A stretch of 64,000 nucleotides of DNA from Candidatus Peribacteria bacterium (GCA_023245935.1 JAHFJM010000003.1:101070-165069); one strand, 5' to 3'. Positions 41,088-53,060 are shown, counted from the stretch's first letter. The notes: generated from the letters alone by a model not told the origin. Translations and numbers: made by a program.

Positions 41088-41640
41088 GTGTGCTGCCGGT
41101 GTCGTCATTGCCGTGAGGCTTTGCCGATAGGCAGGAACGTTGTTGTCCTTACGGACGCTGACTGCAGTGCTATGGTTTCTTGTTTCTCCTCGTAACCGGA
41201 CGAGGTCCCCGGACCGGTTCGCCATGAGAACCGTAAGGTTCAGAGGGAACACTGGGGAGTGGGTGTTGGGTGCACCCCACCTCGTTCCTGACGGAACTAT
41301 GCGGGGCGACGTCGCAGAGCAGAGAGAAGGATGGCTACAAGTGAGAACAGACGTTGCTATACCCAGAGTTGTGCAATTGAATGCGGTTGTGTGCCCGGGA
41401 GGAACGAGTGTAAGTTTCTGTAGACATCATCCTCTCTACTTTTTTTGCGGTGTTGTGAGGGAGCGGAGGATCGAGAGGGTCCGAGCGTCCTCGGACTGGT
41501 CGATCTGTTTGTTTTGGTCTGTGTGTTGGGCTCTTTGATGTGAAGACTGTTTGGAACCCTGTTCTTTTCCGTAGGGTTCATCGCATAGTACTCACGTCAG
41601 AATTTTCCGCAAGCATTAGGGCTCGCTGAGAATTTATTTT
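41088..41640 (-). ncRNA. possible structured non-coding RNA, family not recognised
   Basis: Over 500 bases with no convincing gene but many perfect short hairpins: GCC-GTGA-GGC, GTCC-TTAC-GGAC, CCTCGT-AACCGG-ACGAGG, GAACC-GTAA-GGTTC, GTTCC-TGAC-GGAAC, GTCCGAG-CGTC-CTCGGAC nested in GATCGA/TCGATC, and GAACCCT/AGGGTTC. The minus strand is favoured because a terminator with U-run lies at 41057 and a weak promoter (TTGTAC, 17, TACAAA) at the other end. I did not find the conserved cores of RNase P RNA, tmRNA, SRP RNA or a tRNA. It could also be an accumulation of degenerate hairpin repeats. Confidence 0.35.
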
Positions 41641-41655
41641 TGTATTTTGAATACA
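41639..41655. promoter_or_regulatory. inverted repeat TTGTATT-TTG-AATACAA after the PhzF gene
   Basis: Seven-base arms with a three-base loop, flanked by further TTTTGTA/TACAAAA. It could end the PhzF transcript (minus strand) or be part of a promoter for the RNA candidate. Confidence 0.35.
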
Positions 41656-41720
41656 ATTTGTGTACAAAAATCGACAAACGAACTTCATGGCATTGGAATC
41701 AAGGAATGTCGGTATCAAAA

Positions 41721-44172
<2,452 letters not shown>

Positions 44173-44177
44173 GAAGA

Positions 44178-44630
44178 ATGACTTTCCTTTCGTCTCCCAT
44201 TTCGTCAATGCACGTTGAACTCATCACATCAGAGGGCAGTGCCTACAGCGGAGAAGCCCTCTCCGTCACGCTGCCGAGCGGTACCGGTGAAATCACGGTG
44301 CTCAATCATCACATTCCGCTACTGACGACGGTCGAGCCGGGCACGGTGATCATCAGAAATTTGAGTGACGAACTTCTCTTCGCCGTTTCGCGCGGCGTCG
44401 TGCAAGTCGGGGAGGGGAGTATTCGCATTCTCTCGGATATCGCCGACAAAGCGGAGAGTCTGGAGGAGGATGCCATCGAGCTTGCGAAAACAAGAGCGGA
44501 GGAACTGAAGACAGCACGCAGAGCCGATGCCGAAGGGTACGCGGAGGCGACGGCAACGCTCGACCGGGAGCTCGCACGTCTTGCCACCACCCGTCGTCTC
44601 CGCTCACGCCGCCGCTTCGGCAGAGCGTAA
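44178..44630 (+). CDS. atpC: F-type ATP synthase subunit epsilon
   Basis: Central-stalk subunit that links rotor and F1 and can inhibit hydrolysis. N-terminal beta sandwich with LPSGTGEITVLNHHIPLLTTVEPG and the C-terminal helical pair (DKAESLEEDAIELAKTRAEELK). 150 aa, slightly longer than the usual 130-140 because of an extended basic tail (TTRRLRSRRRFGRA). Start 44178 is five bases after atpD; ATG 44208 (MHVELITSEG) matches the family's usual start and may be the real one. Confidence 0.92.
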   Translation: MTFLSSPISSMHVELITSEGSAYSGEALSVTLPSGTGEITVLNHHIPLLTTVEPGTVIIRNLSDELLFAVSRGVVQVGEGSIRILSDIADKAESLEEDAIELAKTRAEELKTARRADAEGYAEATATLDRELARLATTRRLRSRRRFGRA

Positions 44631-44640
44631 TTTTTCGTCC

Positions 44641-45006
44641 ATGTTCACTCCCACCACACCATCGGCGCCAGGACAGCATCCGGTGAAGGATGTTGATCCG
44701 CGTGAGAGCACGGTGCTCGGGTTCGCATTCGCATGGGATCTTGGCTACACCATCGCGATTCCTGCTGTTGTATTCGGTCTCGGCGGAGGATACCTCGACA
44801 GGCACTTTAACAGTTCTCCGGCTTTTCTTCTCCTCGGACTCTTCATCGCATTCGTGACGTCGTTCATCGTCGTCGCACGCAAGGTGAAGGCCATCCTTGC
44901 GCGTATGCCGAAGACGCTCCCGAAGAAAAAGAAACAGAGTATTCCGGTCGATGTCGCTCTCGAACAGTCCGCTCTCCACGATCTCTTCCGTCCCCCGTCC
45001 GAATAA
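44641..45006 (+). CDS. AtpZ/AtpI-family protein
   Basis: A small membrane protein, commonly encoded just before subunit a, thought to help c-ring assembly or Mg2+ handling. From ATG 44641 it has two hydrophobic segments, FAWDLGYTIAIPAVVFGLGGGYLDRHF and PAFLLLGLFIAFVTSFIVV, with the typical GGGYLD turn between them. Its stop overlaps the atpB start by one base (TAATG). The longer ORF in the track begins inside atpC in another frame and is not needed. Confidence 0.78.
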   Translation: MFTPTTPSAPGQHPVKDVDPRESTVLGFAFAWDLGYTIAIPAVVFGLGGGYLDRHFNSSPAFLLLGLFIAFVTSFIVVARKVKAILARMPKTLPKKKKQSIPVDVALEQSALHDLFRPPSE

Positions 45007-45809
45007 TGGCATCCATTTCCATATCATTGGCATCGGAAGCCGTTGGTGCTGTCGGTTCCTTTCAGGTCCGGAACACCATGCTCATGGCATGGCTCACGAT
45101 GTTTTTGCTCTTCATCGTCTCCGCCTGCGTTCGTGCAACGAAGTATGCACTCGTTCCGAGCCGTTTTCAGGCAGCGGTGGAGATCGTCCTCGGCAGTTTG
45201 TACGACCTGTTCGCATCGATTCTCAATCAGGATAGGCTCACGAAACAATTCTTCCCGATGCTCGCAACCATGCTTCTCTTCATCGTGCTCGGCAACTGGA
45301 TCGGCATTCTGCCCGGCGTCGGAACCATTACGATTCAAGCAATGCATGAGGGACGGATGGAAGCGGTTCCGCTTCTGCGTTCGATGAATGCCGATGTGAA
45401 CATGACCCTTGCCATTGCCATCATCGCGATGTTCGCCGTGCAGTTCTACGGAATGTGGGAGCTCGGATTTCGATCGTACGCAGGCAAATTCATCGTTGCG
45501 CCGTGGAAGAATCCGATGGGAACGTTCCTCGGTTTTCTGGAAGTCATCAGCGAGTTCTCACGCATCATCAGCTTCACGTTCCGTCTCTTCGGTAACATCT
45601 TCGCCGGAGAAGTTCTCCTCGCCGTCATTGCTTTCCTCGTTCCCTACATCGCACCCGTGCCGTTCCTCGGTATGGAGTTACTTGTGGGTTTGATTCAGGG
45701 ATTCGTGTTCGCGCTCCTCACGACGGTGTTCCTCAAAATCGCCGTCACGGAGCACGATGCGTCGCATGAGGACGCTCCTCCCGCTTCTTCCAATCACGCC
45801 ATGGCTTAA
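45006..45809 (+). CDS. atpB: F-type ATP synthase subunit a
   Basis: Membrane stator subunit with the proton half-channels. The essential arginine lies in RIISFTFRLFGNIFAGEVLL, and the last helix GLIQGFVFALLTTVFLKIA is typical. MLLFIVLGNWIGILPGVGT matches the second conserved helix. The protein is 267 aa with five or six membrane segments and a His-rich tail (HDASHEDAPPASSNHAMA). Confidence 0.94.
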   Translation: MASISISLASEAVGAVGSFQVRNTMLMAWLTMFLLFIVSACVRATKYALVPSRFQAAVEIVLGSLYDLFASILNQDRLTKQFFPMLATMLLFIVLGNWIGILPGVGTITIQAMHEGRMEAVPLLRSMNADVNMTLAIAIIAMFAVQFYGMWELGFRSYAGKFIVAPWKNPMGTFLGFLEVISEFSRIISFTFRLFGNIFAGEVLLAVIAFLVPYIAPVPFLGMELLVGLIQGFVFALLTTVFLKIAVTEHDASHEDAPPASSNHAMA

Positions 45810-46130
<321 letters not shown>

Positions 46131-46132
46131 GC

Positions 46133-46642
46133 ATGAATCAATTTCTCTCCGCGTTCGGCATCGAATGGTCTGCGCTCGTCGCGCAGGCTGTCAACTTCCT
46201 GATTCTCGTCTTCGTACTGTCGAGGTACGTCTACAAACCCGTTCTCGGGATCATCGACAGGCGCAGGGAAGCCATCGCCGAGTCGATGGAGAAAGTGAAA
46301 GAGATCGAACATGCCAAAGAGAAGGTCGACCTCGAGCGTGCCGCCATTCTCCGCAAGGCGGATATCGAAGCGGGAGCACTCCTCGAGCGTGCGAAAACCG
46401 AAGCCGAAACCGTGCGCACGGAAATCGAGAAAGCAGCCAAACTGCAGGCGGCGCAGATCGTCACGAAAGGCATGGAACAACTCGAGAATGAGCGTGCAAC
46501 CATGATCAGAGAGGTCCAGAACAAGCTTGCACACGCCATTGTTCTCTCGGCGGAGAAAATCCTTCGTCGCGAGTTCAGCAAGGCGGATCAGGAAAATTTT
46601 GAGACGGAACTGAAGCAGAATCTCCCCACCATGTTGTCATGA
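46133..46642 (+). CDS. atpF: F-type ATP synthase subunit b
   Basis: Peripheral-stalk subunit. One N-terminal membrane helix (ALVAQAVNFLILVFVLSRYVYKPVLGIIDRR) is followed by a long charged coiled coil (EKVKEIEHAKEKVDLERAAILRKADIEAG...). The family motif Q-NF-L-L-Y-P is clear. 169 aa, normal. The start is two bases after the atpE stop; its own stop overlaps atpH by four bases (ATGA). Confidence 0.93.
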   Translation: MNQFLSAFGIEWSALVAQAVNFLILVFVLSRYVYKPVLGIIDRRREAIAESMEKVKEIEHAKEKVDLERAAILRKADIEAGALLERAKTEAETVRTEIEKAAKLQAAQIVTKGMEQLENERATMIREVQNKLAHAIVLSAEKILRREFSKADQENFETELKQNLPTMLS

Positions 46643-47040
46643 GGATCACGCCGAAAGACATTGCGCGTTCGCTGATCGACTCCCTCGCGTCGGCATCGCT
46701 TTCCGTCGACGATGCGTGCGACAGTGCCATCGGACTTCTGAAGCGTTCGTGCCCCGGCGTTGCGCTTCGCGAATTCATCAGAATGGTCGAACGTGAGGTG
46801 AGGAAGAGGGGACTCACAACGTCGGCGATGCTTGTCGTCCCAAACGAGCAGTCCATTCAAGCCGACACGATTGCACCGCTCCTCGCATCGAAATCCGGCA
46901 AGAAAGTCCACGTGGATCGCAAAACCGAGCCCGAACTGATCGGAGGCGCCGTGTTTCTGGTCGACCATCGGCGCATCGACTGCAGCATTCAGGGCGCTCT
47001 TGCGGCACTCCTTCGCAGCTGTCTGCAACCACTTGAATAA
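46639..47040 (+). CDS. atpH: F-type ATP synthase subunit delta, short form
   Basis: Links the peripheral stalk to the top of F1. The C-terminal family signature is present as [32 protein letters not shown], and position between atpF and atpA agrees. At 133 aa it is about 45 residues shorter than the usual 175-180, and the N-terminal helical domain looks reduced. The start by four-base overlap with atpF is secure, so the shortness is real and not a wrong start. Confidence 0.82.
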   Translation: MRITPKDIARSLIDSLASASLSVDDACDSAIGLLKRSCPGVALREFIRMVEREVRKRGLTTSAMLVVPNEQSIQADTIAPLLASKSGKKVHVDRKTEPELIGGAVFLVDHRRIDCSIQGALAALLRSCLQPLE

Positions 47041-47066
47041 TTTCTTCGTTTCCTCCCTCTCCTCCC

Positions 47067-48629
47067 ATGAGTCTCTCCACCAATCTCATCAAGACGCTCG
47101 AAGAACGGATCGCGCAGTACAAGCCGTCCGTGACCGAAGAGCATGTCGGTACCGTCGTCCAAGTCGGTGACGGCATCGCCAAGATCACGGGGCTCACGAC
47201 CATCGGTTCCGGAGAGATGATCGATTTCGGCAACGGCGTGCTCGGCAGTGCCCTCAACCTCGAGGAAGAACTCGTCGGTGCGGTGATCTACGGAGATTAC
47301 ACGCTCGTGAGCGAAGGACAGACCGTCAAAGCTCTCGGACGCGTGCTCTCGGTACCGGTCGGTGAGGCGCTCATCGGGCGTGTCGTGTCGCCGCTCGGCA
47401 TCGCCAAAGACAACGGACCCGCTCTGAAACTCGAGACGATGTATCCGATCGAGAAGGTCGCCGCCGGCGTCATCGAACGCAAGTCGGTGACTGTTCCGCT
47501 GCAAACCGGCATCACGTCGATTGACGCGATGATTCCGATTGGTCGCGGTCAGCGCGAACTGATCATCGGGGACAGGCAGACCGGCAAGACCGCGGTTGCC
47601 ATCGACACGATCCTGAACCAGAAGAAGACGCAGCTGACGGATCGTCCGGTCATCTGCATCTACGTTGCGATCGGTCAGAAAGAAGCGAAAGTCGCGCGCA
47701 TCGTTGCGGAGCTCGAAAAACACGGCGCCATGGAGTACACGATCGTCGTGAGCGCATCGGCATCCGAGCCAGCGTCGCTTTCGTACATTGCGCCGTTTGC
47801 CGGCACCGCGATGGGCGAGTACTTCGTCGATCAGGGCAAAGACGTGCTCATCATCTACGATGACCTGAGTCGTCAGGCGTGGGCGTACCGACAGATCTCG
47901 CTGCTGCTTCGTCGCCCCCCGGGACGCGAGGCGTATCCGGGAGACGTGTTCTATCTCCACTCGCGTCTTCTCGAACGTGCAGTGTGTCTGGATGAGAAGC
48001 ACGGCGGAGGCTCACTCACGGCTCTGCCGATCATCGAGACGCAGGCAGGCGACATCGCCGCATACATTCCAACGAACGTGATCAGCATCACCGACGGTCA
48101 GATCTTTCTGGAGGCTGATCTTTTCTACAAAGGCATAAGGCCCGCCGTGAACGTCGGAACATCCGTTTCGCGTGTGGGATCCGCCGCGCAAAGAAAGTCC
48201 ATGAAGAAGGTTGCCGGAAAGATGCGTCTCGATCTCGCACAGTACCGAGAGCTTGCGGTGTTCGCGCAGTTCGGATCCGATCTCGATGCCGCAACCAAGA
48301 AACAGCTCGATCGCGGAGCGAGGCTCACCGAGATCTTAAAACAGCAGCAGTTCGAGCCGTTATCCGTTGGCGAACAGGTCTCGCTTCTCTACGTTGCCGT
48401 GAACGGTCACCTCGATGAAGTGCCGGTCGCGGAGGTGAAAGCGTTCAGCGATAAATTCCTGAAGGGCATGCGTGAGAAACACTTCGATCTGCTGAAGGTT
48501 CTCGACATGGAACTCACCAAAGAGGCAGAGGATCAACTCGCGAGACTTATCACTGCGGATCGCAATGCGGCATACCCGCCGGCGGTTGTTGAGGAGAAAA
48601 AGAAACCGGCAGAGATGAAGAAGAAGTAA
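47067..48629 (+). CDS. atpA: F-type ATP synthase subunit alpha
   Basis: Non-catalytic nucleotide-binding subunit of F1. P-loop [62 protein letters not shown], and the arginine-finger region [16 protein letters not shown]...[18 protein letters not shown] are intact. 520 aa, with a Lys-rich tail ([12 protein letters not shown]). The start follows a pyrimidine tract (TTCCTCCCTCTCCTCCC). Confidence 0.97.
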   Translation: MSLSTNLIKTLEERIAQYKPSVTEEHVGTVVQVGDGIAKITGLTTIGSGEMIDFGNGVLGSALNLEEELVGAVIYGDYTLVSEGQTVKALGRVLSVPVGEALIGRVVSPLGIAKDNGPALKLETMYPIEKVAAGVIERKSVTVPLQTGITSIDAMIPIGRGQRELIIGDRQTGKTAVAIDTILNQKKTQLTDRPVICIYVAIGQKEAKVARIVAELEKHGAMEYTIVVSASASEPASLSYIAPFAGTAMGEYFVDQGKDVLIIYDDLSRQAWAYRQISLLLRRPPGREAYPGDVFYLHSRLLERAVCLDEKHGGGSLTALPIIETQAGDIAAYIPTNVISITDGQIFLEADLFYKGIRPAVNVGTSVSRVGSAAQRKSMKKVAGKMRLDLAQYRELAVFAQFGSDLDAATKKQLDRGARLTEILKQQQFEPLSVGEQVSLLYVAVNGHLDEVPVAEVKAFSDKFLKGMREKHFDLLKVLDMELTKEAEDQLARLITADRNAAYPPAVVEEKKKPAEMKKK

Positions 48630-48647
48630 TTCCAAGCACCCACTCTC

Positions 48648-49580
48648 ATGAGAAGTCTTCGCGACATTCGGCGCAAGATGAAGGCGATCAAGTCCACGAG
48701 ACAGGTCACCAAAGCCATGGAACTTGTTGCCGCATCGAAGATGCGTAAAGCAGTGCAGAGTGCGCAGGCACTCCGTCGCTACGCGCTCCATGCATGGGAA
48801 ATCCTGATGAGTATCGGTCGCACGCATTCCGCCGATCATCCCTTCCTCCTGCAACGAAAAGTGAAGAAGGTTCTCGGCATCATCTTCACCTCCGACAGAG
48901 GGCTGTGCGGAAGTCTGAATGCGCAGCTTCTGAAATCGCTTCAGAAATACATCAACGGCGTGTCTGCACTCAAAACATTCGATTCCATGGATTTCATCAC
49001 GGTCGGCAGGAAAGGGCACCAGATGCTCACGCGCCAGAAGCGTACGGTGATCGCGACGTTCCCCGCTCTCAGCAATCATCCGTCCATCAAAGACGTGCGT
49101 CCGATTGCGAAGCTTGCCATCGATGAATTCAAGAAAGGAACGTACGATCACGTCGTGCTCGTCTACACGGATTTCATCTCGCCGATCGTGCAGCAGGCGT
49201 CGGTGAAGGTGCTCCTGCCGTTTTCTCCGAGCGAAGTGCGCGAGGTTGTCAGTGTGATTCTCGAGAACCGGAAGCTCAGCAAAGAACAGCAGGAGATCAA
49301 GCCGACACAGATCGGCAAAGGACAGGAGTTCGTCTTCGAGCCGACACCGGAAGAAGTGCTGGATGTGATCCTGCCGCAGCTCACCGAGACGCAGATTTTT
49401 CAAGCGGTGCTCGAGTCCGTTGCCTCCGAGCACTCGGCTCGCATGATGGCGATGCACAGCGCAACCGACAGCGCGTCGGAAATCCTGGATGACATCACGC
49501 TGACCTATAACCAGACACGACAAGCGAGCATCACGGCAGAACTCGCGGAACTCTCTGCGGGTGCTGCGGCGCTGGGGTAA
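48648..49580 (+). CDS. atpG: F-type ATP synthase subunit gamma
   Basis: Rotor shaft. The N-terminal helix RDIRRKMKAIKSTRQVTKAMELVAASKMRKA and the C-terminal helix SEHSARMMAMHSATDSASEILDDITLTYNQTRQASITAELAEL are family hallmarks; ITSDRGLCGSLNAQLLK-like TSDRGLCGSLN is also present. 310 aa is about 20 residues above average. It is the last gene of the operon. A heptamer satellite follows directly. Confidence 0.95.
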   Translation: MRSLRDIRRKMKAIKSTRQVTKAMELVAASKMRKAVQSAQALRRYALHAWEILMSIGRTHSADHPFLLQRKVKKVLGIIFTSDRGLCGSLNAQLLKSLQKYINGVSALKTFDSMDFITVGRKGHQMLTRQKRTVIATFPALSNHPSIKDVRPIAKLAIDEFKKGTYDHVVLVYTDFISPIVQQASVKVLLPFSPSEVREVVSVILENRKLSKEQQEIKPTQIGKGQEFVFEPTPEEVLDVILPQLTETQIFQAVLESVASEHSARMMAMHSATDSASEILDDITLTYNQTRQASITAELAELSAGAAALG

Positions 49581-49584
49581 TGAT

Positions 49585-49605
49585 GAGCTTTGAGCTTTGA
49601 GCTTT
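49585..49605 (+). repeat. heptamer satellite GAGCTTT x3 between atpG and the DedA gene
   Basis: Three perfect 7-base units plus GAG; the reverse complement of the unit found in giant gene 1. Here it is non-coding. Confidence 0.9.
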
Positions 49606-49624
49606 GAGCGCTAAGATTTTTTCG

Positions 49625-50263
49625 ATGCTTCTCCTCCACTCCCTCCTCGACTTCTTCCTCCACATCGACACCCATCTCGGTTCTATTCTGCAGGAGTACG
49701 GCGCACTGACGTACCTGATTCTCTTCCTCATCATCTTCTGCGAAACCGGGCTTGTCGTCACACCGTTTCTCCCCGGTGATTCGCTTCTCTTCGCTGCAGG
49801 CGCATTTGCTGCGCGCGGCTCGATGAACGGGATCGTTCTGTTCGTTCTTCTTTCTGTCGCCGCCATAGCAGGCAACACGACGAACTATTTCATTGGCAGG
49901 CACGTCGGGGTCGCTGCGTACGGCTGGAATTCGCGGTTCATCAAACAGGAACATCTGCAGCATACGAAACAGTTCTTTGCCGTGCACGGCGGACTGACCA
50001 TCATCATCACGCGTTTTATGCCGATCGTACGAACATTCGCCCCGTTCGTCGCGGGAATCGGTCACATGCCACTCCGCACCTTCTTCGCCTATAACATTGC
50101 CGGAGGACTTCTGTGGGTAACGCTCTTCGTCGGCGGAGGGTACTTCTTCGGCACGCTGCCGTTCGTGGAAAAGAATTTCTCTGCAGTTATTCTGGTGATT
50201 ATTGTGTTCTCGGTCTTGCCCGGGCTTTTTGCATGGATGAAGAGGCGGGTCGCGAGTGTGTGA
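49625..50263 (+). CDS. DedA-family membrane protein
   Basis: A VTT-domain membrane protein. DedA relatives act in undecaprenyl-phosphate or phospholipid flipping and need proton motive force. Visible motifs: FCETGLVVTPFLPGDSLLFAAGAFA, the GNTTNYFIGRHVG stretch, and the conserved arginine region TRFMPIVRTFAPFVAGIGHMPLRTFFAYNIAGGLLW. I start at ATG 49625; the ORF-track start is a TTG in the satellite. About 212 aa, normal. It lies after the ATP synthase operon and could be read from the same transcript. Confidence 0.87.
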   Translation: MLLLHSLLDFFLHIDTHLGSILQEYGALTYLILFLIIFCETGLVVTPFLPGDSLLFAAGAFAARGSMNGIVLFVLLSVAAIAGNTTNYFIGRHVGVAAYGWNSRFIKQEHLQHTKQFFAVHGGLTIIITRFMPIVRTFAPFVAGIGHMPLRTFFAYNIAGGLLWVTLFVGGGYFFGTLPFVEKNFSAVILVIIVFSVLPGLFAWMKRRVASV

Positions 50264-50281
50264 GAGTTCGTTTCCTCGTAA

Positions 50282-50410
50282 CGGTCCTCACTCCGTCCTG
50301 CGGGACACCTCTCTCCATCGGCTGGAGAGAGGAGGATTTGTATTGAGTGGAACTCGGGCTCCCCCTTCTCCGGTACACGGAGAAGGGGTCAGGGGATGAG
50401 GACCGTAAGG
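50282..50410. repeat. pair of GC-rich hairpin repeats after the DedA gene
   Basis: Unit 1: GGTCCTCACTCC...CACCTCTCTCC-ATCGGCT-GGAGAGAGG. Unit 2: CCCCCTTCTCC-GGTACAC-GGAGAAGGGG-TCAGGGGATGAGGACCG. The same two units in the same order occur at 53061-53190. They fill the space between convergent genes and may act as two-way terminators. Confidence 0.75.
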
Positions 50411-50430
50411 CGAGAAGGATTTTTTTTGGA

Positions 50431-51849
50431 TCATTCCTTACTCTCGAGGGTTTTTTGCAGAAGCACCATCACCACCATCACCGCAATTGGCATGATGTGC
50501 AGCAGTCCTCTGCTTAAGCCTGTCTGCATGATTGCCTCCGTTGCGAGTGATGAAACGAAGATGAAGATCAGGAATTGAGCTGCAACAGTGACGAGCAGGA
50601 AGACCGTGAGTACGCCTTCCGGAAGTTTGAAGGCGGATTTTCCTGACAGAATGATGGTGAGTGGAGTGACGAGAGGTAAGAGCAGCCAGTTTGGTTCATG
50701 ACTCAGGTGAAACCAGATTGCTTGTATAACTTTTGTGTTCAAAGATAACGTCAGCCCTGAGACGGATTTTGCATTGCCGAACGTCAATCCGTGCATCCAT
50801 TTAAACAGAAGCCATGGCGCAGCAAAGAGGAGAGCAAGGAGTGCGAAGAGCGCAAAAGTTTTTCGCACCTGCTCGGCAGTCAGCAGAGCAACTTTTTTCT
50901 TTGCGAGAAGAATCCAGACGAAGAGAATCGTCATGGTCGGTGCATACAGAACGGATGCTTCGTTCTTCGTGAAAATCATGAGCCCGAGTGCGAAACCGAA
51001 AAGCTTCACCCATGTCTTCACTTTCTCACGGTCTTCCGTTTCCGACATCGCAAAGAGACAGATCATCGGAAGAAGAATGTGTGCTGCCATGAAGATGTCC
51101 GCGTACGGATTTGTTGCCTGAATCAGAAGCAGCGGAAGGGAGACGAGGAGGTAGACACCGAAGAGGCTGAGCATTGGTTGTAAACGGCGTCGAAGTCCGA
51201 AGTAAAAACTTCCGATCAGCCCTGCAAACCAAATCAAATGCAGACTGTTCACGAGCGGTTCCTCCCACGATCCGCGAAGAACGCTGAGCCACGTCTTCAG
51301 GAGCGGAACGGTGACCGGATACGAGCTGACTCCGCTTGCAGACTGGACGATGCCGTTCCCGACAGGAATTTCCAGCAGCAGTTTTTCATTCAAGTAAAAC
51401 ATCTTCCCGCGCATGTTCCAGTTATTGAACGAATCATCCCAGTACGTCGGCACCGAAACGAGGTCGTAGGCACCGGCGAGGATTTTCATTGCTGTCCAGA
51501 TCGTGAGGAGAAGAATGCCGATCTTCATCCATGTTGGAAGTGGAGTCGACGGTGCGTACTCGGGAGCAGTGCTTTGGCGTGAGAAAGATCGTGTGACGAT
51601 TGCAGCGATGATGAGAATTGCAGTAGCGATGAGTGACGGAATCAGAAAGCCACTCAGCGTCAGTGCAGTAAGCCCAAGAACATGCGGGAGGAAGACGATC
51701 AGCGCGAAGAGCGTCGGTCCAAGAATCAGCGCGAAGAACCATCGCTCCGCTCTCCCGAGAACCGGGTTCTTTCCTTCAAGCAGCAGAAGCGATATCCATC
51801 CGAGGATGACGGGGATCGCGATGCCGACGAGGAAGGCAAAGAAGTTCAT
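50431..51849 (-). CDS. polytopic membrane protein, probable GT-C-type glycosyltransferase
   Basis: 472 aa with about twelve hydrophobic segments. An extracytoplasmic loop early in the protein (SVPTYWDDSFNNWNMRGKMFY, residues about 130-150) has paired acidic residues like the catalytic loop of GT-C enzymes (PMT/ArnT/PglB superfamily), which use polyprenyl-linked sugars. No firm family match can be claimed from sequence alone; an O-antigen-ligase-like or other membrane enzyme is possible. Its start overlaps the stop of the upstream gene by four bases, so the two proteins are cotranslated and may work together. Confidence 0.55.
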   Translation of the reverse strand: MNFFAFLVGIAIPVILGWISLLLLEGKNPVLGRAERWFFALILGPTLFALIVFLPHVLGLTALTLSGFLIPSLIATAILIIAAIVTRSFSRQSTAPEYAPSTPLPTWMKIGILLLTIWTAMKILAGAYDLVSVPTYWDDSFNNWNMRGKMFYLNEKLLLEIPVGNGIVQSASGVSSYPVTVPLLKTWLSVLRGSWEEPLVNSLHLIWFAGLIGSFYFGLRRRLQPMLSLFGVYLLVSLPLLLIQATNPYADIFMAAHILLPMICLFAMSETEDREKVKTWVKLFGFALGLMIFTKNEASVLYAPTMTILFVWILLAKKKVALLTAEQVRKTFALFALLALLFAAPWLLFKWMHGLTFGNAKSVSGLTLSLNTKVIQAIWFHLSHEPNWLLLPLVTPLTIILSGKSAFKLPEGVLTVFLLVTVAAQFLIFIFVSSLATEAIMQTGLSRGLLHIMPIAVMVVMVLLQKTLESKE

Positions 51850-53024
51850 AGAGTCAGCGTAGGAGCCGGTTTCTGAAATGTCCGGAAGACGAAAGAGGAC
51901 TCGTCGAAGCGACCGAGAATTTTTCCCGGCTGTGAGACGGGCTCACCTTCGATCGTCAGTTGGTTCGCCTCATTGAGACCGACATCGCTCCGATGGTAGA
52001 TCACCCACGTATCGTCATGATCGAAGTCGATGCCCGGGATCGCGGGATACGTCAGGTACCGCATGTTGCCGAGGTACGGCCACTGCTGCTCGGCGAAGAA
52101 GATGTAACTCTCGCGGTCGAAGACGTACGGTGCCGCAAAGGCGGCGAAGTCGTAGAAACGATCACGATCACGGAACGTTCGCGTTGCGTCGGAGGCTGCG
52201 ATGTACGACGTGTGATCAGCGCTGACATACGAGAGAAATTCGGAGCCCTCACGGAGATCGAACACGATCCAGACTGCAGCGACGAGAACACAGCCGATAA
52301 GCAATGCTTTGCGTTTCGTTTCGTCGCTCTGTGAGAATCGCGCACGCAAGATGAGTAGTACAATCAGAATCAGAAGACCGATGTTGATGACGTAGGTCCA
52401 AGAGGTCGTTGGCGGCGGGAGCACCGAAAATAAAGATTGTCTCGCGAGCGGGTTGCTCGCCACTTGCGGTCCCCACAGAAAATTGATGCTGTAGGTTCGG
52501 TACCGGTCGAATGTCCAGAATGACTTGATGGTCTCGAGGAGACGTTCAGCGGGGTTCAGTGCATCGAAGCGGATCTGATGCAGGAGGATTGTGCTGTTTG
52601 GTTTGAGCACGATACCCAGTTTTTTGTTTGCCGCGTACCAGTTCTGCGCTCCGGAGATCTGAAACTGTGTCACGATGTTCGCACCCGCCGGAACACTGAT
52701 CGGAATATCGTAGTTCGTTTGGTTTTGGTCACTGTCATAGATCCAGACAAAGTACGCATCGGTCGGTTCCTGCGCGCTCACGGTGACGGATCCGAAATCG
52801 GGGGAGATCGTCAGTTGGTTATCGGTGACAAAGAGTCCTGTCCCCGTTGTCTGCAGCAGAATGCCATTTGGCATTTGTTGCATCTTGATCGACCCTTTTC
52901 CTTCCCACGTTGCATTCACTGCCCCTGCTCCAAAGTCGAACGTCTGGATGGTCGTGGCAAACACCATTGTTGGCAGTAACAAAGTGCCGAAAAACAGTAT
53001 GCTACGCAGTGAACGAAAAGACAT
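51846..53024 (-). CDS. exported membrane protein of unknown function, partner of the GT-C-like gene
   Basis: About 392 residues starting at MSFRSLRSILFFGTLLLPTMVFA, a signal peptide with likely cleavage after VFA. The longer ORF in the track reads through hairpin repeats and is discarded. Residues about 25-180 look like an extracytoplasmic beta-sandwich domain (ATTIQTFDFGAGAVNATWEGKG...), followed by two membrane helices (WTYVINIGLLILIVLLILRA and LLIGCVLVAAVWIVFDLREG) and a soluble C-terminal region rich in aromatic residues (FDHDDTWVIYHRSDVG). I do not recognise the family. Tight coupling with the next gene suggests a joint envelope role. Confidence 0.6.
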   Translation of the reverse strand: MSFRSLRSILFFGTLLLPTMVFATTIQTFDFGAGAVNATWEGKGSIKMQQMPNGILLQTTGTGLFVTDNQLTISPDFGSVTVSAQEPTDAYFVWIYDSDQNQTNYDIPISVPAGANIVTQFQISGAQNWYAANKKLGIVLKPNSTILLHQIRFDALNPAERLLETIKSFWTFDRYRTYSINFLWGPQVASNPLARQSLFSVLPPPTTSWTYVINIGLLILIVLLILRARFSQSDETKRKALLIGCVLVAAVWIVFDLREGSEFLSYVSADHTSYIAASDATRTFRDRDRFYDFAAFAAPYVFDRESYIFFAEQQWPYLGNMRYLTYPAIPGIDFDHDDTWVIYHRSDVGLNEANQLTIEGEPVSQPGKILGRFDESSFVFRTFQKPAPTLTL

Positions 53025-53060
53025 GAGCAAAGTGTACTGCGATTGCTTTGTTTCCGCGAG

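Noticed and set aside
41055-41581. Short ORFs of 65, 74 and 132 codons in the 41 kb gap
   Set aside because: No start signal, no domain and overlap with many hairpins; they disagree with each other in strand and frame.
41088-41640. RNase P RNA, tmRNA or SRP RNA
   Set aside because: Conserved cores (GAGGAAAGTCC, a tRNA-like end with TTCGA and CCA, GGAAGGAAGCAGC) were not found on either strand.
46989-48002. 337-codon minus ORF opposite atpA and 387-codon minus ORF at 48360-49523 opposite atpG
   Set aside because: Sequence is Arg/His/Asp-rich shadow text; the plus strand has fully conserved ATP synthase subunits.
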